A DNA stretch of 37,897 nt from a bacterium (GCA_947377595.1 CANCGK010000002.1:1-37897); one strand, 5' to 3'. Shown: positions 1 to 8,767, numbered from the stretch's first letter. Notes: generated from the letters alone by a model not told the origin. A program made the numbers and translations.

Positions 1-1950
1 AATAACTGCACGCACTGCATCTGGATTATATTTATCTCCAAAGAATGCGATAATACCACGACTGGTTGCATCTTTTAATGTTGTATGATCAACCTGAACA
101 GGAATATTATCCCAAATTTTTTGGTTAACAAGATCTTCGATCTTTGTAATATCATCTGCTGACATTGGTTGATGATAGGTATAATCGAAACGTAAATAGT
201 CTGCAGTAACAAGAGAACCCGCTTGCTTGACTTGCTTACCTAAAATCGTTTGTAATGCAGCCTGCAGCAAATGTGTTGCTGTATGGTTTTTCATCGTATG
301 TAAACGAGCATATTCATTCACTTGTAACTCAACAACATCACCAATTGCTATGTCAATTGGAGCAATGCAAGAAATTAACGTAACATTATCAACTTTTTGC
401 AAACCAATTAAAGCTGTTTGTTGTGCTGCAAAAGTTATTGTTCCTTGATCATCAACTTGTCCACCGCAAGCGACATAAAATGGAGATTTTTCTACAACAA
501 ATGAACAAGTTTGGCCAGCTTTAACAGTATCAACAATACGATTATCACAAACCAAAGCTGTAATCTTGGACTTTTCATACAATGACTCATACCCAGTAAA
601 AACTGTTTTTAATGATGGATCGAATACCAGCGCTTGTTCAGTTTGTCTCATTTTTTTACCAGACTTTTGACGCTGTAGTTCCATTTGTTCTTCAAACCCT
701 GCAACATCAACCGAACAACCGTGATCTGCAGCTACTAACTGTACAACTTCAAGTGGAAAACCATAAGTATCATACAATGTAAAAGCTTGCAATCCAGAAA
801 CTGTTTTATGATTACCGTTGCTTTCAATATATCCTTGTAAAATTTGCTTACCACGAACTAAGTTGTCAGAGAATCGTTCGATTTCAACTTGTAAAACAGA
901 GATAACTCGCTCTTTATTCAATTCTAAATCTGGATAAAATTGCTTCATTTCTTGAATAAACACTGCTGACAATTCTGGAAAAATATTTTTATCAGTCAGC
1001 TTTTGAGCAAACAATGCAGCTCTGCGAATAATTTTACGAATCACATAACCACGACCTTCGTTAGAAGGCGCGCAACCATCAGAAATTAAAAATGATGTCG
1101 AGCGAACATGATCAAGCAATACATTAAATGCAGCTTTAATAATACCGGTTGATTCATGATATTTATGACCTGTTAATTCTTCAATTTTACGAATACATGG
1201 CTGAAACATATCAATATCAAAGACTGATTCTTTACCTTGCATAACAACGCACAAACGCTCAAGACCCATGCCTGTATCAATACCTGTTTGCTGTAACGGA
1301 ACATCTGATCCATCTGGTTGTTTTTCGTACTGCATAAAGACAACGTTCCATACTTCTAAAAAGCGATCGCAACCACACGGAACATTACATTCAGCGCTAC
1401 CACAACCATATTGCGGTCCGCGATCAAAGAAAATTTCGGTGCATGGACCACACGGACCAACATCACCCATCTGCCAAAAATTATCTGCCCCAAGACGGAA
1501 AATTTTATGTTCAGGCACACCGATTTCATCACGCCAAATAGCAAAAGCTTGATCATCAGAATGATGCACAGAAACGGATAATTTTTCTTGATTAATACCA
1601 ACTTCTTGTGTTAAAAAATTCCAAGCAAAAGGAATTGCATCTTTTTTAAAATAATCACCAAACGAAAAATTGCCCATCATTTCAAAAAATGTCAGATGGC
1701 GTTGCGTAAAGCCAACATTATCTAAATCGTTATGTTTACCACCGGCACGCACACATTTTTGAATCGTCACGGCACGATTATAGCTACGTTTTTCTTTACC
1801 AAGTAAAACATCTTTAAATTGATTCATACCCGCGTTGGTAAATAAAATAGTTGGATCTTGTGCTGGAATTAATGATGAACTTGCAACTTGTTCATGCCCT
1901 AATTTTTTAAAATAATCGAAAAATTTTTGTCGAATAACTGATGATTTCAT
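1..1950 (-). CDS. alaS: Alanine-tRNA ligase, 3' end beyond window
   Basis: Cytoplasmic class II aminoacyl-tRNA synthetase that charges tRNA-Ala. The first 650 residues are present; the C-terminal part (the family is usually about 870 aa) lies outside the window. Visible landmarks are the class II core with RHLTFFEMMGNFSFGDYF at residues 84-101, GPCGPCTEIFFD at about 166-176, GIDTGMGLERL at about 223-233, and the editing-domain metal motif HTATH at 556-560. The start is the ATG at 1950, preceded by GAGGA about ten bases upstream. It lies 54 bases downstream of the HIT gene on the same strand, so the two are probably co-transcribed. No frame break is seen in the visible part. Identification is from well-known AlaS motifs. 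Confidence 0.97.
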   Translation of the reverse strand, partial: MKSSVIRQKFFDYFKKLGHEQVASSSLIPAQDPTILFTNAGMNQFKDVLLGKEKRSYNRAVTIQKCVRAGGKHNDLDNVGFTQRHLTFFEMMGNFSFGDYFKKDAIPFAWNFLTQEVGINQEKLSVSVHHSDDQAFAIWRDEIGVPEHKIFRLGADNFWQMGDVGPCGPCTEIFFDRGPQYGCGSAECNVPCGCDRFLEVWNVVFMQYEKQPDGSDVPLQQTGIDTGMGLERLCVVMQGKESVFDIDMFQPCIRKIEELTGHKYHESTGIIKAAFNVLLDHVRSTSFLISDGCAPSNEGRGYVIRKIIRRAALFAQKLTDKNIFPELSAVFIQEMKQFYPDLELNKERVISVLQVEIERFSDNLVRGKQILQGYIESNGNHKTVSGLQAFTLYDTYGFPLEVVQLVAADHGCSVDVAGFEEQMELQRQKSGKKMRQTEQALVFDPSLKTVFTGYESLYEKSKITALVCDNRIVDTVKAGQTCSFVVEKSPFYVACGGQVDDQGTITFAAQQTALIGLQKVDNVTLISCIAPIDIAIGDVVELQVNEYARLHTMKNHTATHLLQAALQTILGKQVKQAGSLVTADYLRFDYTYHQPMSADDITKIEDLVNQKIWDNIPVQVDHTTLKDATSRGIIAFFGDKYNPDAVRAVI

Positions 1951-2004
1951 AGTTTCTAATCCTCATTTCATTTTTAATTTTTTGTTTAAAATTTGAATTA
2001 TTTT

Positions 2005-2517
2005 TTAAATATTTAAAGCATCAAATGCAGGCTTTATATTATTATAAATTTTTTCTAAATCGACAGATACATTTTTTGTATTGCCAATGACTGTAATAAA
2101 ACTGGTATCCCCAACCCAACGCGGAACAACATGAAGATGCAAGTGGGATGGAATCCCTGCGCCACTTGCCCTGCCAAGATTCATACCAGCATTAACACCT
2201 TGGGCTTGCAACACATTTTTTAAAATAACAATACTTGCAGACATAAGTTCCATAAGCTCATAACGAACATCCTTTGATAGATCTTCTAGATTGGCTACAT
2301 GTTGTAATGGCAAAATTAAAAGATGACCGCCATTGTATGGATATAAATTTAAGATAACAAGAGCGTGCTGCGTTCTTTTTAAAATAAATTCTTGAGAATC
2401 TAGATTCGTTTGAACTATTTTCTGACAAAAAACACACATCTCTTCTTCTTGCGTGCTTTTACCTTCTTTACTATTTGTTACATACTTATCGCGCCACGGA
2501 GCATATAAAATATCCAT
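2005..2517 (-). CDS. HIT-family nucleotide hydrolase/transferase
   Basis: A 170-residue histidine-triad protein. The triad HLHLHVVPRW is at residues 125-134, and a CVFC pair at 28-31 is of the zinc type seen in the Ap4A-phosphorylase/GalT-like branch. The N-terminus MDILYAPWRDKYV is typical of this branch. The frame stays open upstream to 2616, but the ATG at 2517 has AAGGAG seven bases before it and starts at the family's usual N-terminus, so I chose it. Family members act on nucleoside phosphates or dinucleotides such as Ap4A; the exact substrate cannot be read from sequence. It precedes alaS in the same direction. That is suggestive because aminoacyl-tRNA synthetases make Ap4A as a side product, but a functional link is inference. 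Confidence 0.9.
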   Translation of the reverse strand: MDILYAPWRDKYVTNSKEGKSTQEEEMCVFCQKIVQTNLDSQEFILKRTQHALVILNLYPYNGGHLLILPLQHVANLEDLSKDVRYELMELMSASIVILKNVLQAQGVNAGMNLGRASGAGIPSHLHLHVVPRWVGDTSFITVIGNTKNVSVDLEKIYNNIKPAFDALNI

Positions 2518-2686
2518 TGAAACTCCTTGCAAACATGCTATGATTTTACCTGATATTGTATCAAAAATCAGATATTTTTCACGATATCTTTTCGGTAAGC
2601 CTAATAAACTTGCCAAAATAATAAGCAGTTCAACGAATTATAACCAAGGCTCATCTACTACCAGATCAACCGAGGAGATCCTTTTT

Positions 2687-4852
2687 ATGAGACAAGTATT
2701 TTTAAACAAAGGAGCAATAGCTTTAAAAGAAGTTTGTCAACCTGCTCTCAATGATCACTCAATGTTAATATCAGTCTATCATTCTTTAATTATTCCAGAA
2801 ACAGAACAAGCGGTTATATCCGCATCCCAACAAGAAAAAATATTTAAAAATATTCCAGAAAAAATTCGCCTTATTTTTAATTCTATTTCAACAAAAAATA
2901 TCGAAGGTCTAACTGACCTGATTAAAAGTAATTTTTATGGCAGTATTAAATCATTAGGACACTCGTGCTCTGGCAAAGTGATTGCCGTTGGAAGTAAAGT
3001 GACTCAATTTCGGCCAGGAGACTATGTTGCATGCGCTGGCAATGGATTTGCCAATCACGCAGACATTGTATGCATCCCAGAAAACTTTGCCGTAAAATTA
3101 AAAAATAAATCTATCCTACAACAAGCAAGTTTTGTAACAGTCGGCGGCCTTGCCTTTGATAATATCAAAAAAGCACAGTTACAAATTGGGCAAACAGTAT
3201 GTATTGTCGGGCTTGATATTTTAGGCCAATTAACAGCTCAAATTGCAAAGCTGTCAGGTTGTAAAGTTATTGCGATCGACACCAATGAATTTCATTTAAA
3301 AAAAGCTTATGAAATGGGTATTACGACGACTTTAAATCCCAAAACTGATAACTTAGAGCAAGAGATTAGTTACTTAACCAATCATACTGGTGCTGACTGT
3401 ACAATTATTACAAAATATATTGATCAAACACTGCAACAAGCAATTAATTTTTCGAAACATCAAGGTCGCATTGTTTTATCTCAATATAAAAAATCAATTA
3501 ATTTAAATTATGATCAACTTCATTTAAAAGAGATTAATATTGTCAGTATTCCATCAACCATGGAAGATGAACTTTTTTTATCCCAACAACAATTTGACGT
3601 TCCGGAAAATATTCCTTGTGCCGTACAAGAGCACTGTAAAAGTTTAACAAACTTTATTACGTTATTAGAAGATGGACTTATTTGCACAAAGCCATTAATT
3701 TCTCATGCACTGAGTATTAATGACGTTTCTCAAGCATATAAAATCGTCGAAAATAAAGACGTACTTGGCATGCTTTTAAATTTTTTACCAAAGCCAGACA
3801 ATATATCACCAGTATTATCTCAAACAACCGCTGGTTATATCCCTGCAAAAAAAACTTCAGTACATGTTGGAATTATTGGAGCAGGAGAACAAAATAACAA
3901 TAACTTACTTCCTATATTGTCAAAAATTAAAGGTGTAAAAATAGAAACAGCGGTCGATAAAAATATTGTAAAATCACTCAATGTTGCACAGGTTTATGGC
4001 GCACGCAAAACAACTATCAACGAAGATGAACTTTTTGATGATACCGATATTAACGTTGTTGTTATGAATATTAAAAACCGCTCTCATTGTCAAAAAGCAA
4101 TACAAGCAATGGAAAAAGGTAAAGCTGTTTTCTTAGAAAAGCCACTTGCTACAGACCTTGATCAATTACACATGCTTTCTGAATATTTACAAAAAAATCC
4201 TTCTGCTCAGTTATGCGTTGATTATAATCGATCATTTGCTCCATTTATCAAAAAAATAGATCATTATACCAAAATGAGAACGTCTCCATTAATTATTTCT
4301 TATCGAATTAACGTTGGTTTTATAGCAAAAGAGCAATGGCTGGCACGACAAATGGGATCTGGAAGATTAATTGGCGAAGCGTGTCATATTTTTGATATGT
4401 TTTTACATCTTGTCAATGCTCAACCCATTGCAGTGTCGGTAGAATCTTTAAAACCCACTCATAATTATTTGTTTCCAACAGATAATTTTACTGCTCAAGT
4501 GAGCTTTTCTGATGGCTCAATTTGCACCTTGCTTTACACTTCATTAGGTCATGTTGGCATGGGAAAAGAGCGTATGGAAATTTATTTTGATTCAAAAACA
4601 ATTATTATGGATGATTACGTATCCCTGGAAGGATTTGGTTTACCATTTTCTTTTAATGAAAATGTAAAACAACAAAATACCGGACAAGAGTCATTGCTGC
4701 ATAATTTTTTCCAAGCTATAAAAGAAGATACCTATGTACCTCCAATTAGCACAGAACGATTAACTCTAGCCACTGAATTAACTTTAATTGTCGATCAACT
4801 TGCTCTACAAGGTGGTGGTGAAAAACTATTACCACAAAAACAACTTGCATAA
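2687..4852 (+). CDS. Two-domain oxidoreductase: zinc-type dehydrogenase fused to Gfo/Idh/MocA
   Basis: A 721-residue fusion. The first half is a medium-chain dehydrogenase with a GroES-like region (GHSCSGKVIAVGSKV, then RPGDYVACAG) and a Rossmann segment (VCIVGLDILGQLTAQIAKLSG). The second half is a Gfo/Idh/MocA oxidoreductase with its own nucleotide-binding start (VGIIGAGEQ) and the family motif FLEKPLA. Both domains would use NAD(P). Such fusions are known in bacteria, usually near surface-polysaccharide genes; the substrate is unknown. The frame is open back to 2453, inside the divergent HIT gene, but the ATG at 2687 has GAGGAG ten bases upstream and is the likely start. The 169 bases between the two start codons must hold both promoters. 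The next + strand gene is a glycosyltransferase, which fits a sugar-related role. Confidence 0.85.
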   Translation: MRQVFLNKGAIALKEVCQPALNDHSMLISVYHSLIIPETEQAVISASQQEKIFKNIPEKIRLIFNSISTKNIEGLTDLIKSNFYGSIKSLGHSCSGKVIAVGSKVTQFRPGDYVACAGNGFANHADIVCIPENFAVKLKNKSILQQASFVTVGGLAFDNIKKAQLQIGQTVCIVGLDILGQLTAQIAKLSGCKVIAIDTNEFHLKKAYEMGITTTLNPKTDNLEQEISYLTNHTGADCTIITKYIDQTLQQAINFSKHQGRIVLSQYKKSINLNYDQLHLKEINIVSIPSTMEDELFLSQQQFDVPENIPCAVQEHCKSLTNFITLLEDGLICTKPLISHALSINDVSQAYKIVENKDVLGMLLNFLPKPDNISPVLSQTTAGYIPAKKTSVHVGIIGAGEQNNNNLLPILSKIKGVKIETAVDKNIVKSLNVAQVYGARKTTINEDELFDDTDINVVVMNIKNRSHCQKAIQAMEKGKAVFLEKPLATDLDQLHMLSEYLQKNPSAQLCVDYNRSFAPFIKKIDHYTKMRTSPLIISYRINVGFIAKEQWLARQMGSGRLIGEACHIFDMFLHLVNAQPIAVSVESLKPTHNYLFPTDNFTAQVSFSDGSICTLLYTSLGHVGMGKERMEIYFDSKTIIMDDYVSLEGFGLPFSFNENVKQQNTGQESLLHNFFQAIKEDTYVPPISTERLTLATELTLIVDQLALQGGGEKLLPQKQLA

Positions 4853-4895
4853 GAATATAGGGATCACATTTTGAAAATAGATTAATACAGCCTGC

Positions 4896-5018
4896 GATTT
4901 TGTTATCACAAAATCTCCGGAAATGGATGGGCGGCGGCCCATAATGCGCTCAATAAAAAGCGTTTTACCCCCACCAAGGTCACGTGTCCCGGAGGTTGCA
5001 TGGCAACCGTAGGGTTCT
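4896..5018 (+). ncRNA. Candidate structured RNA, GC-rich multi-stem element
   Basis: Part of a 406-base gap between genes. It is clearly richer in GC than its surroundings and contains nested perfect stems. GATTTTG/CAAAATC is at 4896-4915. CTCCGG (4915-4920) pairs with CCGGAG (4989-4994) and encloses ATGGGC-GGCG-GCCCAT (4927-4942) and CGCT/AGCG (4947-4962). GGTTGC-ATG-GCAACC follows at 4994-5008. A terminator-like hairpin lies just downstream on the same strand. I checked it by eye against SRP, RNase P, tmRNA, 6S and common riboswitch cores (SAM, TPP, c-di-GMP, glycine, cobalamin) and recognise none. A frame on the minus strand is open across it, but its sequence looks non-coding. It could be an ncRNA, a leader of the glycosyltransferase mRNA, or an old repeat element. 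Confidence 0.4.
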
Positions 5019-5050
5019 TAAAAAGTCTAAAATCAGAATAGATCTCTATA

Positions 5051-5133
5051 TCTACATTAGACAGCTGCTTTGCACAATATTTTTTAGGCAAAGCAGCTGT
5101 GATAAGAATTCTTGCAATGTAGAATTTTTTTTT
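5051..5133 (+). terminator. Long hairpin with T-run, terminator-like
   Basis: An outer stem TCTACATT (5051-5058) / AATGTAGA (5116-5123) encloses a perfect 13-bp stem (5061-5073 with 5088-5100, 14-base loop). The outer arm is followed after one A by nine Ts on the + strand. It would end transcripts from the oxidoreductase, or from the structured element just upstream, before the glycosyltransferase. Confidence 0.6.
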
Positions 5134-5168
5134 ATTTACTGTATGATACAAAAGAGTATACAGTAAAT
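5134..5168. repeat. 11-bp inverted repeat before glycosyltransferase
   Basis: ATTTACTGTAT (5134-5144) is the exact reverse complement of ATACAGTAAAT (5158-5168), with a 13-base spacer. It directly follows the T-run of the preceding hairpin and ends 90 bases before the glycosyltransferase start. It may be an operator for a dimeric regulator, an alternative hairpin in the leader, or part of the same mobile or structured element. The sequence alone does not decide. Confidence 0.5.
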
Positions 5169-5258
5169 CATAAGCAACAATGCTTGCAAGTATAGCTCTA
5201 CTCAATTGTGACCATTCAAGAAAAATTATATAGTATTCATTACCTATGAAAATACATT

Positions 5259-6227
5259 ATGAAGCAAGTTTCTTTTCTCTTTAAAAATCAACTTATTACT
5301 GCATTTTTTTGTTCATTATTAGCGCTTACAACATCAATTATTTCTCATCAACATGCTCCAGTTTTTGAACTGCCTGCAATGTGTCCAATTAACAAAGCTT
5401 GTAGTTTAGTTATTGTCATTCCAGCTCATAACGAATCCAATCGAAATATTCCGACAATAGAAAGCTACGTGCAATATTTTAAAATGTGTAAAAATGTTCA
5501 AGCTCATCTCTTAGTAGTATGTAATAATTGCTCAGATAACACCGTTGAAATTTGCAAAACATTAAAGAAAAAACATGCACAATTTGATTTTATGGATTTA
5601 AAGCCAGGCGGAAAAGGCTTTGCTGTAAAACAAGGTTTTTTAAAAGCATTAGAATATAAGAATATAGATTATATTGGTTTTGTAGACGCAGATATGTCAA
5701 CAACGCCTCCTTATTTTTATGAATTAATCGCAGAAATGAATCAACATGATGGAGCCATTGCAAGCCGTTATAAAAAAGGCGCTCGAGTATGGCCAAATAG
5801 ACCATTTATCAAAAAAATTGGTGGCAGATTTTATAATTGGGTATTACGCCATAAATTTCATTTAGATATTCGTGATACACAATGCGGAGCTAAATTATTT
5901 ACCTATCAAACTATTGCAGATGTCGCTGAACATATGCAAGAAAAAGGCTTTGCTTTTGACCTTGAACTCTTATATTTATGCCAATTATTTGATGCAGATA
6001 TTGTCGAAATTCCTACAACATGGGTCGACGCTCCCGGTAGTAAATTAACTATTTCTGGTTGCTATAAAGAATTTATATCATCTCCTATTCGTATAAAAAA
6101 AGCTCACAAAGAACTTGCTGCGCGGCTGGAAAAAGAAAAATTAGAACAAATAAATGCACATAAAAAACAAATGCGTTTAGAAAAAAAACATCATCATCGT
6201 AATCCTGTATTAATGGCCTCAAAATAA
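5259..6227 (+). CDS. Membrane-anchored family 2 glycosyltransferase (dolichyl-P-sugar synthase-like)
   Basis: A 322-residue GT-A glycosyltransferase. A hydrophobic segment at about 12-29 looks like a signal anchor. The catalytic domain starts with VIVIPAHNES (51-60) and has CNNCSDNT (88-95), PGGKG (116-120) and the metal-binding DADMS (143-147), then SRYKKG and DTQCGAKLF. This order of motifs matches dolichyl/polyprenyl-phosphate mannose or glucose synthases, which load a sugar from a nucleotide sugar onto a lipid phosphate carrier. The tail is rich in Lys, Glu and His. No clear ribosome-binding site precedes the ATG. It is followed after 6 bases by a small secreted protein. The acceptor and sugar are not readable from the sequence. 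Confidence 0.85.
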   Translation: MKQVSFLFKNQLITAFFCSLLALTTSIISHQHAPVFELPAMCPINKACSLVIVIPAHNESNRNIPTIESYVQYFKMCKNVQAHLLVVCNNCSDNTVEICKTLKKKHAQFDFMDLKPGGKGFAVKQGFLKALEYKNIDYIGFVDADMSTTPPYFYELIAEMNQHDGAIASRYKKGARVWPNRPFIKKIGGRFYNWVLRHKFHLDIRDTQCGAKLFTYQTIADVAEHMQEKGFAFDLELLYLCQLFDADIVEIPTTWVDAPGSKLTISGCYKEFISSPIRIKKAHKELAARLEKEKLEQINAHKKQMRLEKKHHHRNPVLMASK

Positions 6228-6233
6228 AAACGT

Positions 6234-6470
6234 ATGCAAAAAATAATCTCCGCAATAATATTAATTATAACAACATCAAGTATGTACACCAGTGATAGTG
6301 ATAATACAAGCTTATCAACAACTATTCCTTTACGAAGAACTGATAGTATGACTATAGATCGTCGATATCAAATTATTCTAAGAGAAATTAGAGAAAGTAG
6401 TATAAGTCCAACGAATATAACTCGAGAAACAACATTAAAAAATAGCTCTTTAAATTTGCCAAAAAATTAA
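6234..6470 (+). CDS. Small secreted protein, unknown
   Basis: A 78-residue frame squeezed between the glycosyltransferase (6 bases before) and the ABC substrate-binding gene (5 bases after), so probably part of one transcript. It begins MQKIISAIILIITTSSMYTS, a plausible signal peptide, followed by a polar Ser/Thr/Arg-rich region with no recognisable domain. The lack of a good ribosome-binding site and its small size make it less certain than its neighbours; tight packing and the signal peptide are the main support. Confidence 0.55.
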   Translation: MQKIISAIILIITTSSMYTSDSDNTSLSTTIPLRRTDSMTIDRRYQIILREIRESSISPTNITRETTLKNSSLNLPKN

Positions 6471-6475
6471 ATTTT

Positions 6476-7240
6476 ATGAAAAAAATAATCATTTATCTGA
6501 GCGTCATATGCATTATATTAACTTCATATTATGCGTATGTTCAACAATCACAACAAACCTGCACTCGTCATGATTTTATTGTCGGTATATCACCAGATTA
6601 CCCTCCTTACGCTCAAATAGATTTAGAAACAGGACAAATAGTTGGATTTGAAGTCGATATTGTCAATCAGATTGCAAGCAGACTTGGCAAAAAATTAATC
6701 ATAAAAGATATGCCTTTTAATTCGTTAATTATAGAATTAATAGCTGGTCAAATTGATGCAATTGCAGCTGGTCTAACACCAACACCTGCACGTAAAAAAA
6801 ATATTTTATTTAGCCATCCATACATGGATGATGACGAAAATATAGCAATTAGCAAAAAAAATAATCTTGATATCACTGGACTACATAGTTTATATGGTAA
6901 AAATGTGGCTGTTAACATTGGTTATACTGCAGACACTTATTTATCACAATATCCAGAAATTAATCTCATTCGTTTAAAATCCCCATCTGATGGATTTATG
7001 GCATTACAATCTGATAGTGTTGACGCATTTGTTGTTGCTCGATCTTCTTTTGAAAATTACCAAAAAAATAATACTGGTTACGAATTTCAAACATTTACAC
7101 TGCCTAACTCTGCTGACGCTTGCGCCTTAGCCTATGCAAAATACAGCACACAACTTCAAGCGCAAATCGACCCTATTATTGACGCTATGATCGCAGATGG
7201 AACTATGTTAACAATTAAAACAAAATGGGGGCTTGCATGA
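6476..7240 (+). CDS. ABC transporter substrate-binding protein, polar amino acid family (SBP family 3)
   Basis: A 254-residue periplasmic binding protein. It has an N-terminal hydrophobic signal segment (about 1-22), then the domain start VGISPDYPPYAQID and the family signature GFEVDIVNQIASRLG. TPTPARKKNILFSHPY carries the Arg that holds the alpha-carboxylate of the amino acid in this family. It captures an amino acid (the polar or basic type is usual for the family) and delivers it to the permease encoded next. The last four bases overlap the permease start (ATGA), so translation is probably coupled. The signal peptide has no lipobox Cys, so it is either soluble or tethered by an uncleaved segment. 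Amino-acid import fits a host-dependent lifestyle, but that is inference. Confidence 0.92.
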   Translation: MKKIIIYLSVICIILTSYYAYVQQSQQTCTRHDFIVGISPDYPPYAQIDLETGQIVGFEVDIVNQIASRLGKKLIIKDMPFNSLIIELIAGQIDAIAAGLTPTPARKKNILFSHPYMDDDENIAISKKNNLDITGLHSLYGKNVAVNIGYTADTYLSQYPEINLIRLKSPSDGFMALQSDSVDAFVVARSSFENYQKNNTGYEFQTFTLPNSADACALAYAKYSTQLQAQIDPIIDAMIADGTMLTIKTKWGLA

Positions 7241-7896
7241 TTAATTTCGATCTTTTACTTCAATACTACCCACTCTTACTCCAAGGAGTTATGACCAGCT
7301 TGCAGATCGCTTTTACGAGTTGTGCTATTGGCGCAATCGTAGGAACTGGTCTTGGCATTATTCTTGCGGGCAAAAATAGTTATGCAAAACTTTTTGCTCA
7401 AACTTATGTTTCGATTATTCGTGGCACACCTATGCTTATTCAAGTTATGGGAACATATTTTGTTTTGCGCAGCATAGGTATTCCTATACCAGCATTATGG
7501 TCAGCAATCATATCAATTGGCTTAAATAGTGCAGCATACTTAAGCCAAACCATCTTATCTGGGATAACATCTGTCAGCAAAGGACAAATTGAAGCCGCAA
7601 AAGCTTTGGGTTTTACACCAGCTCAAACAATTCGCTACATTATTTTTCCTCAGGCTATTCGTGCCGTCCTTCCTAATTTAGAAAGTGAAATTGTTACGCT
7701 TATTAAAGATTCTAGCTTAGCATCAACCATTGGTGTCTATGAACTGACTCAACAAGGACAAGTGGTCATGAGTCAGACTTATGACATGCCTTCTATATAT
7801 TTTGCAGTAGGCATCATATATTTAATTTTAACAACGACGGTAACTATTTTAATGTCTCTTTTAAATAAAAAGATAAATTACCATGCTCAGCCTTAA
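7237..7896 (+). CDS. ABC transporter permease, HisM/GlnP family
   Basis: Inner-membrane permease of a polar amino-acid importer, 219 residues from the ATG at 7237. This start overlaps the stop of the binding-protein gene as ATGA and has a G-run just upstream. An in-frame ATG at 7225 is possible but lies deeper inside the previous gene. About five hydrophobic helices are visible. The cytoplasmic EAA loop that contacts the ATPase is clear: EAAKALGFTPAQTIRYIIFP. IIRGTPMLIQV is typical of this family. It is expected to act as a homodimer, because only one permease gene is present. The end overlaps the ATPase gene by 14 bases. Confidence 0.93.
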   Translation: MINFDLLLQYYPLLLQGVMTSLQIAFTSCAIGAIVGTGLGIILAGKNSYAKLFAQTYVSIIRGTPMLIQVMGTYFVLRSIGIPIPALWSAIISIGLNSAAYLSQTILSGITSVSKGQIEAAKALGFTPAQTIRYIIFPQAIRAVLPNLESEIVTLIKDSSLASTIGVYELTQQGQVVMSQTYDMPSIYFAVGIIYLILTTTVTILMSLLNKKINYHAQP

Positions 7897-8599
7897 AAAT
7901 ATTCTTAAAAACTTTCAGCATAAAATAGTGGTTGATGATGTCAGCTTTGATGTACAACCAGGACAAGTCATTGTATTGCTTGGCAAATCTGGCGTTGGAA
8001 AATCTACAATTTTACGTATTTTAGCCGGCCTTGAAACAAGTGATGGTGGATCAATTACTCTTAATGGTCAACCAATGCAGCAACAATCAGTAGGCATGGT
8101 TTTTCAAGATTTTAATCTATTTCCTCATTTAACGGTAGAAGAAAACATCACACTTCCCTTACAAATTGTAGGCAAAAAAACTTCTGATCAAGCACAAACG
8201 ATTGCTCAAAAGCTTTTAAAAACTTATGAACTAACAGCACTTGCTCATCTACGACCACAAAGACTTTCTGGAGGGCAAAAGCAACGCGTTGCTTTTGCGC
8301 GGGCTTTAGCAATGAATCCAACAATTTTATGCTGCGACGAACCTACTTCAGCTCTTGATCCAATGTTAACCGGTAAAATTGCACAAGAAATTAATAAGCT
8401 TGCATCAAATGGTTTAATGATTATTTTAGCGACACATGATACAGAGCTTATTAAACAAATTGCATGCACTATTCATCTCATGCAACATGGAAAAATCATT
8501 GAAACAACTACTTCTGCTCAATTAGCTGAAAATGCAGAAAAATTTCCTTACATTAAAAACTTTACACAAGGCCTTACATCTGATACAACTAACAACTGA
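7883..8599 (+). CDS. ABC transporter ATP-binding protein, GlnQ/HisP family
   Basis: Cytoplasmic ATPase of the amino-acid importer, 238 residues. All nucleotide-binding motifs are intact: Walker A GKSGVGKST, Q-loop in VFQDFNLFPH, signature LSGGQKQRVAFARAL, Walker B ILCCDEPTSALDP, and the switch His in ATHD. It is the last of three overlapping genes (binding protein, permease, ATPase), a complete minimal importer. The closest family members energise glutamine, arginine or histidine uptake; I cannot assign the substrate. A possible promoter and an intrinsic terminator lie downstream, so the operon probably ends here. Confidence 0.95.
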   Translation: MLSLKNILKNFQHKIVVDDVSFDVQPGQVIVLLGKSGVGKSTILRILAGLETSDGGSITLNGQPMQQQSVGMVFQDFNLFPHLTVEENITLPLQIVGKKTSDQAQTIAQKLLKTYELTALAHLRPQRLSGGQKQRVAFARALAMNPTILCCDEPTSALDPMLTGKIAQEINKLASNGLMIILATHDTELIKQIACTIHLMQHGKIIETTTSAQLAENAEKFPYIKNFTQGLTSDTTNN

Positions 8600-8627
8600 A
8601 GTTCTAGAAAGTCTTTTTTAGACGAAC

Positions 8628-8656
8628 TTGACATAAAAAACTTAACTTGATAATCT
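8628..8656 (+). promoter_or_regulatory. Possible sigma-70-type promoter
   Basis: A perfect TTGACA at 8628-8633 is followed after 17 bases by TAATCT (8651-8656); the overlapping GATAAT at 8649-8654 would give a 15-base spacer. It points toward the intrinsic terminator at 8716-8751 and then the secreted-protein gene at 8768. It could drive that gene, with the terminator as an attenuator, or a short RNA of about 90 bases. Confidence 0.4.
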
Positions 8657-8715
8657 TTTGCAAGAAAAAATGTCCCTAATCGAACGATACTCTACAATGT
8701 ATTGTTCACCCCCCT

Positions 8716-8751
8716 AACCCTTCAGCTTTTTATTGAGTTGAAGGGTTTTTT
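8716..8751 (+). terminator. Intrinsic terminator
   Basis: AACCCTTCA (8716-8724) pairs with TGAAGGGTT (8739-8747), and six Ts run through 8751. It lies 117 bases after the ABC operon and only 16 bases before the next start codon. It probably ends read-through from the ABC operon or a short leader transcript. Confidence 0.8.
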
Positions 8752-8767
8752 ATACAAGGAGCATGAC

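Noticed and set aside
227-1601. Frames overlapping alaS (227-448, 1268-1552 plus; 1356-1601 minus)
   Set aside because: They lie wholly inside alaS, whose frame is continuous and carries all family motifs.
4906-5205. Minus-strand frame of 99 codons across the folded element
   Set aside because: It has no ribosome-binding site, no recognisable family, and its codons follow the inverted repeats. An RNA or DNA structure explains the sequence better.
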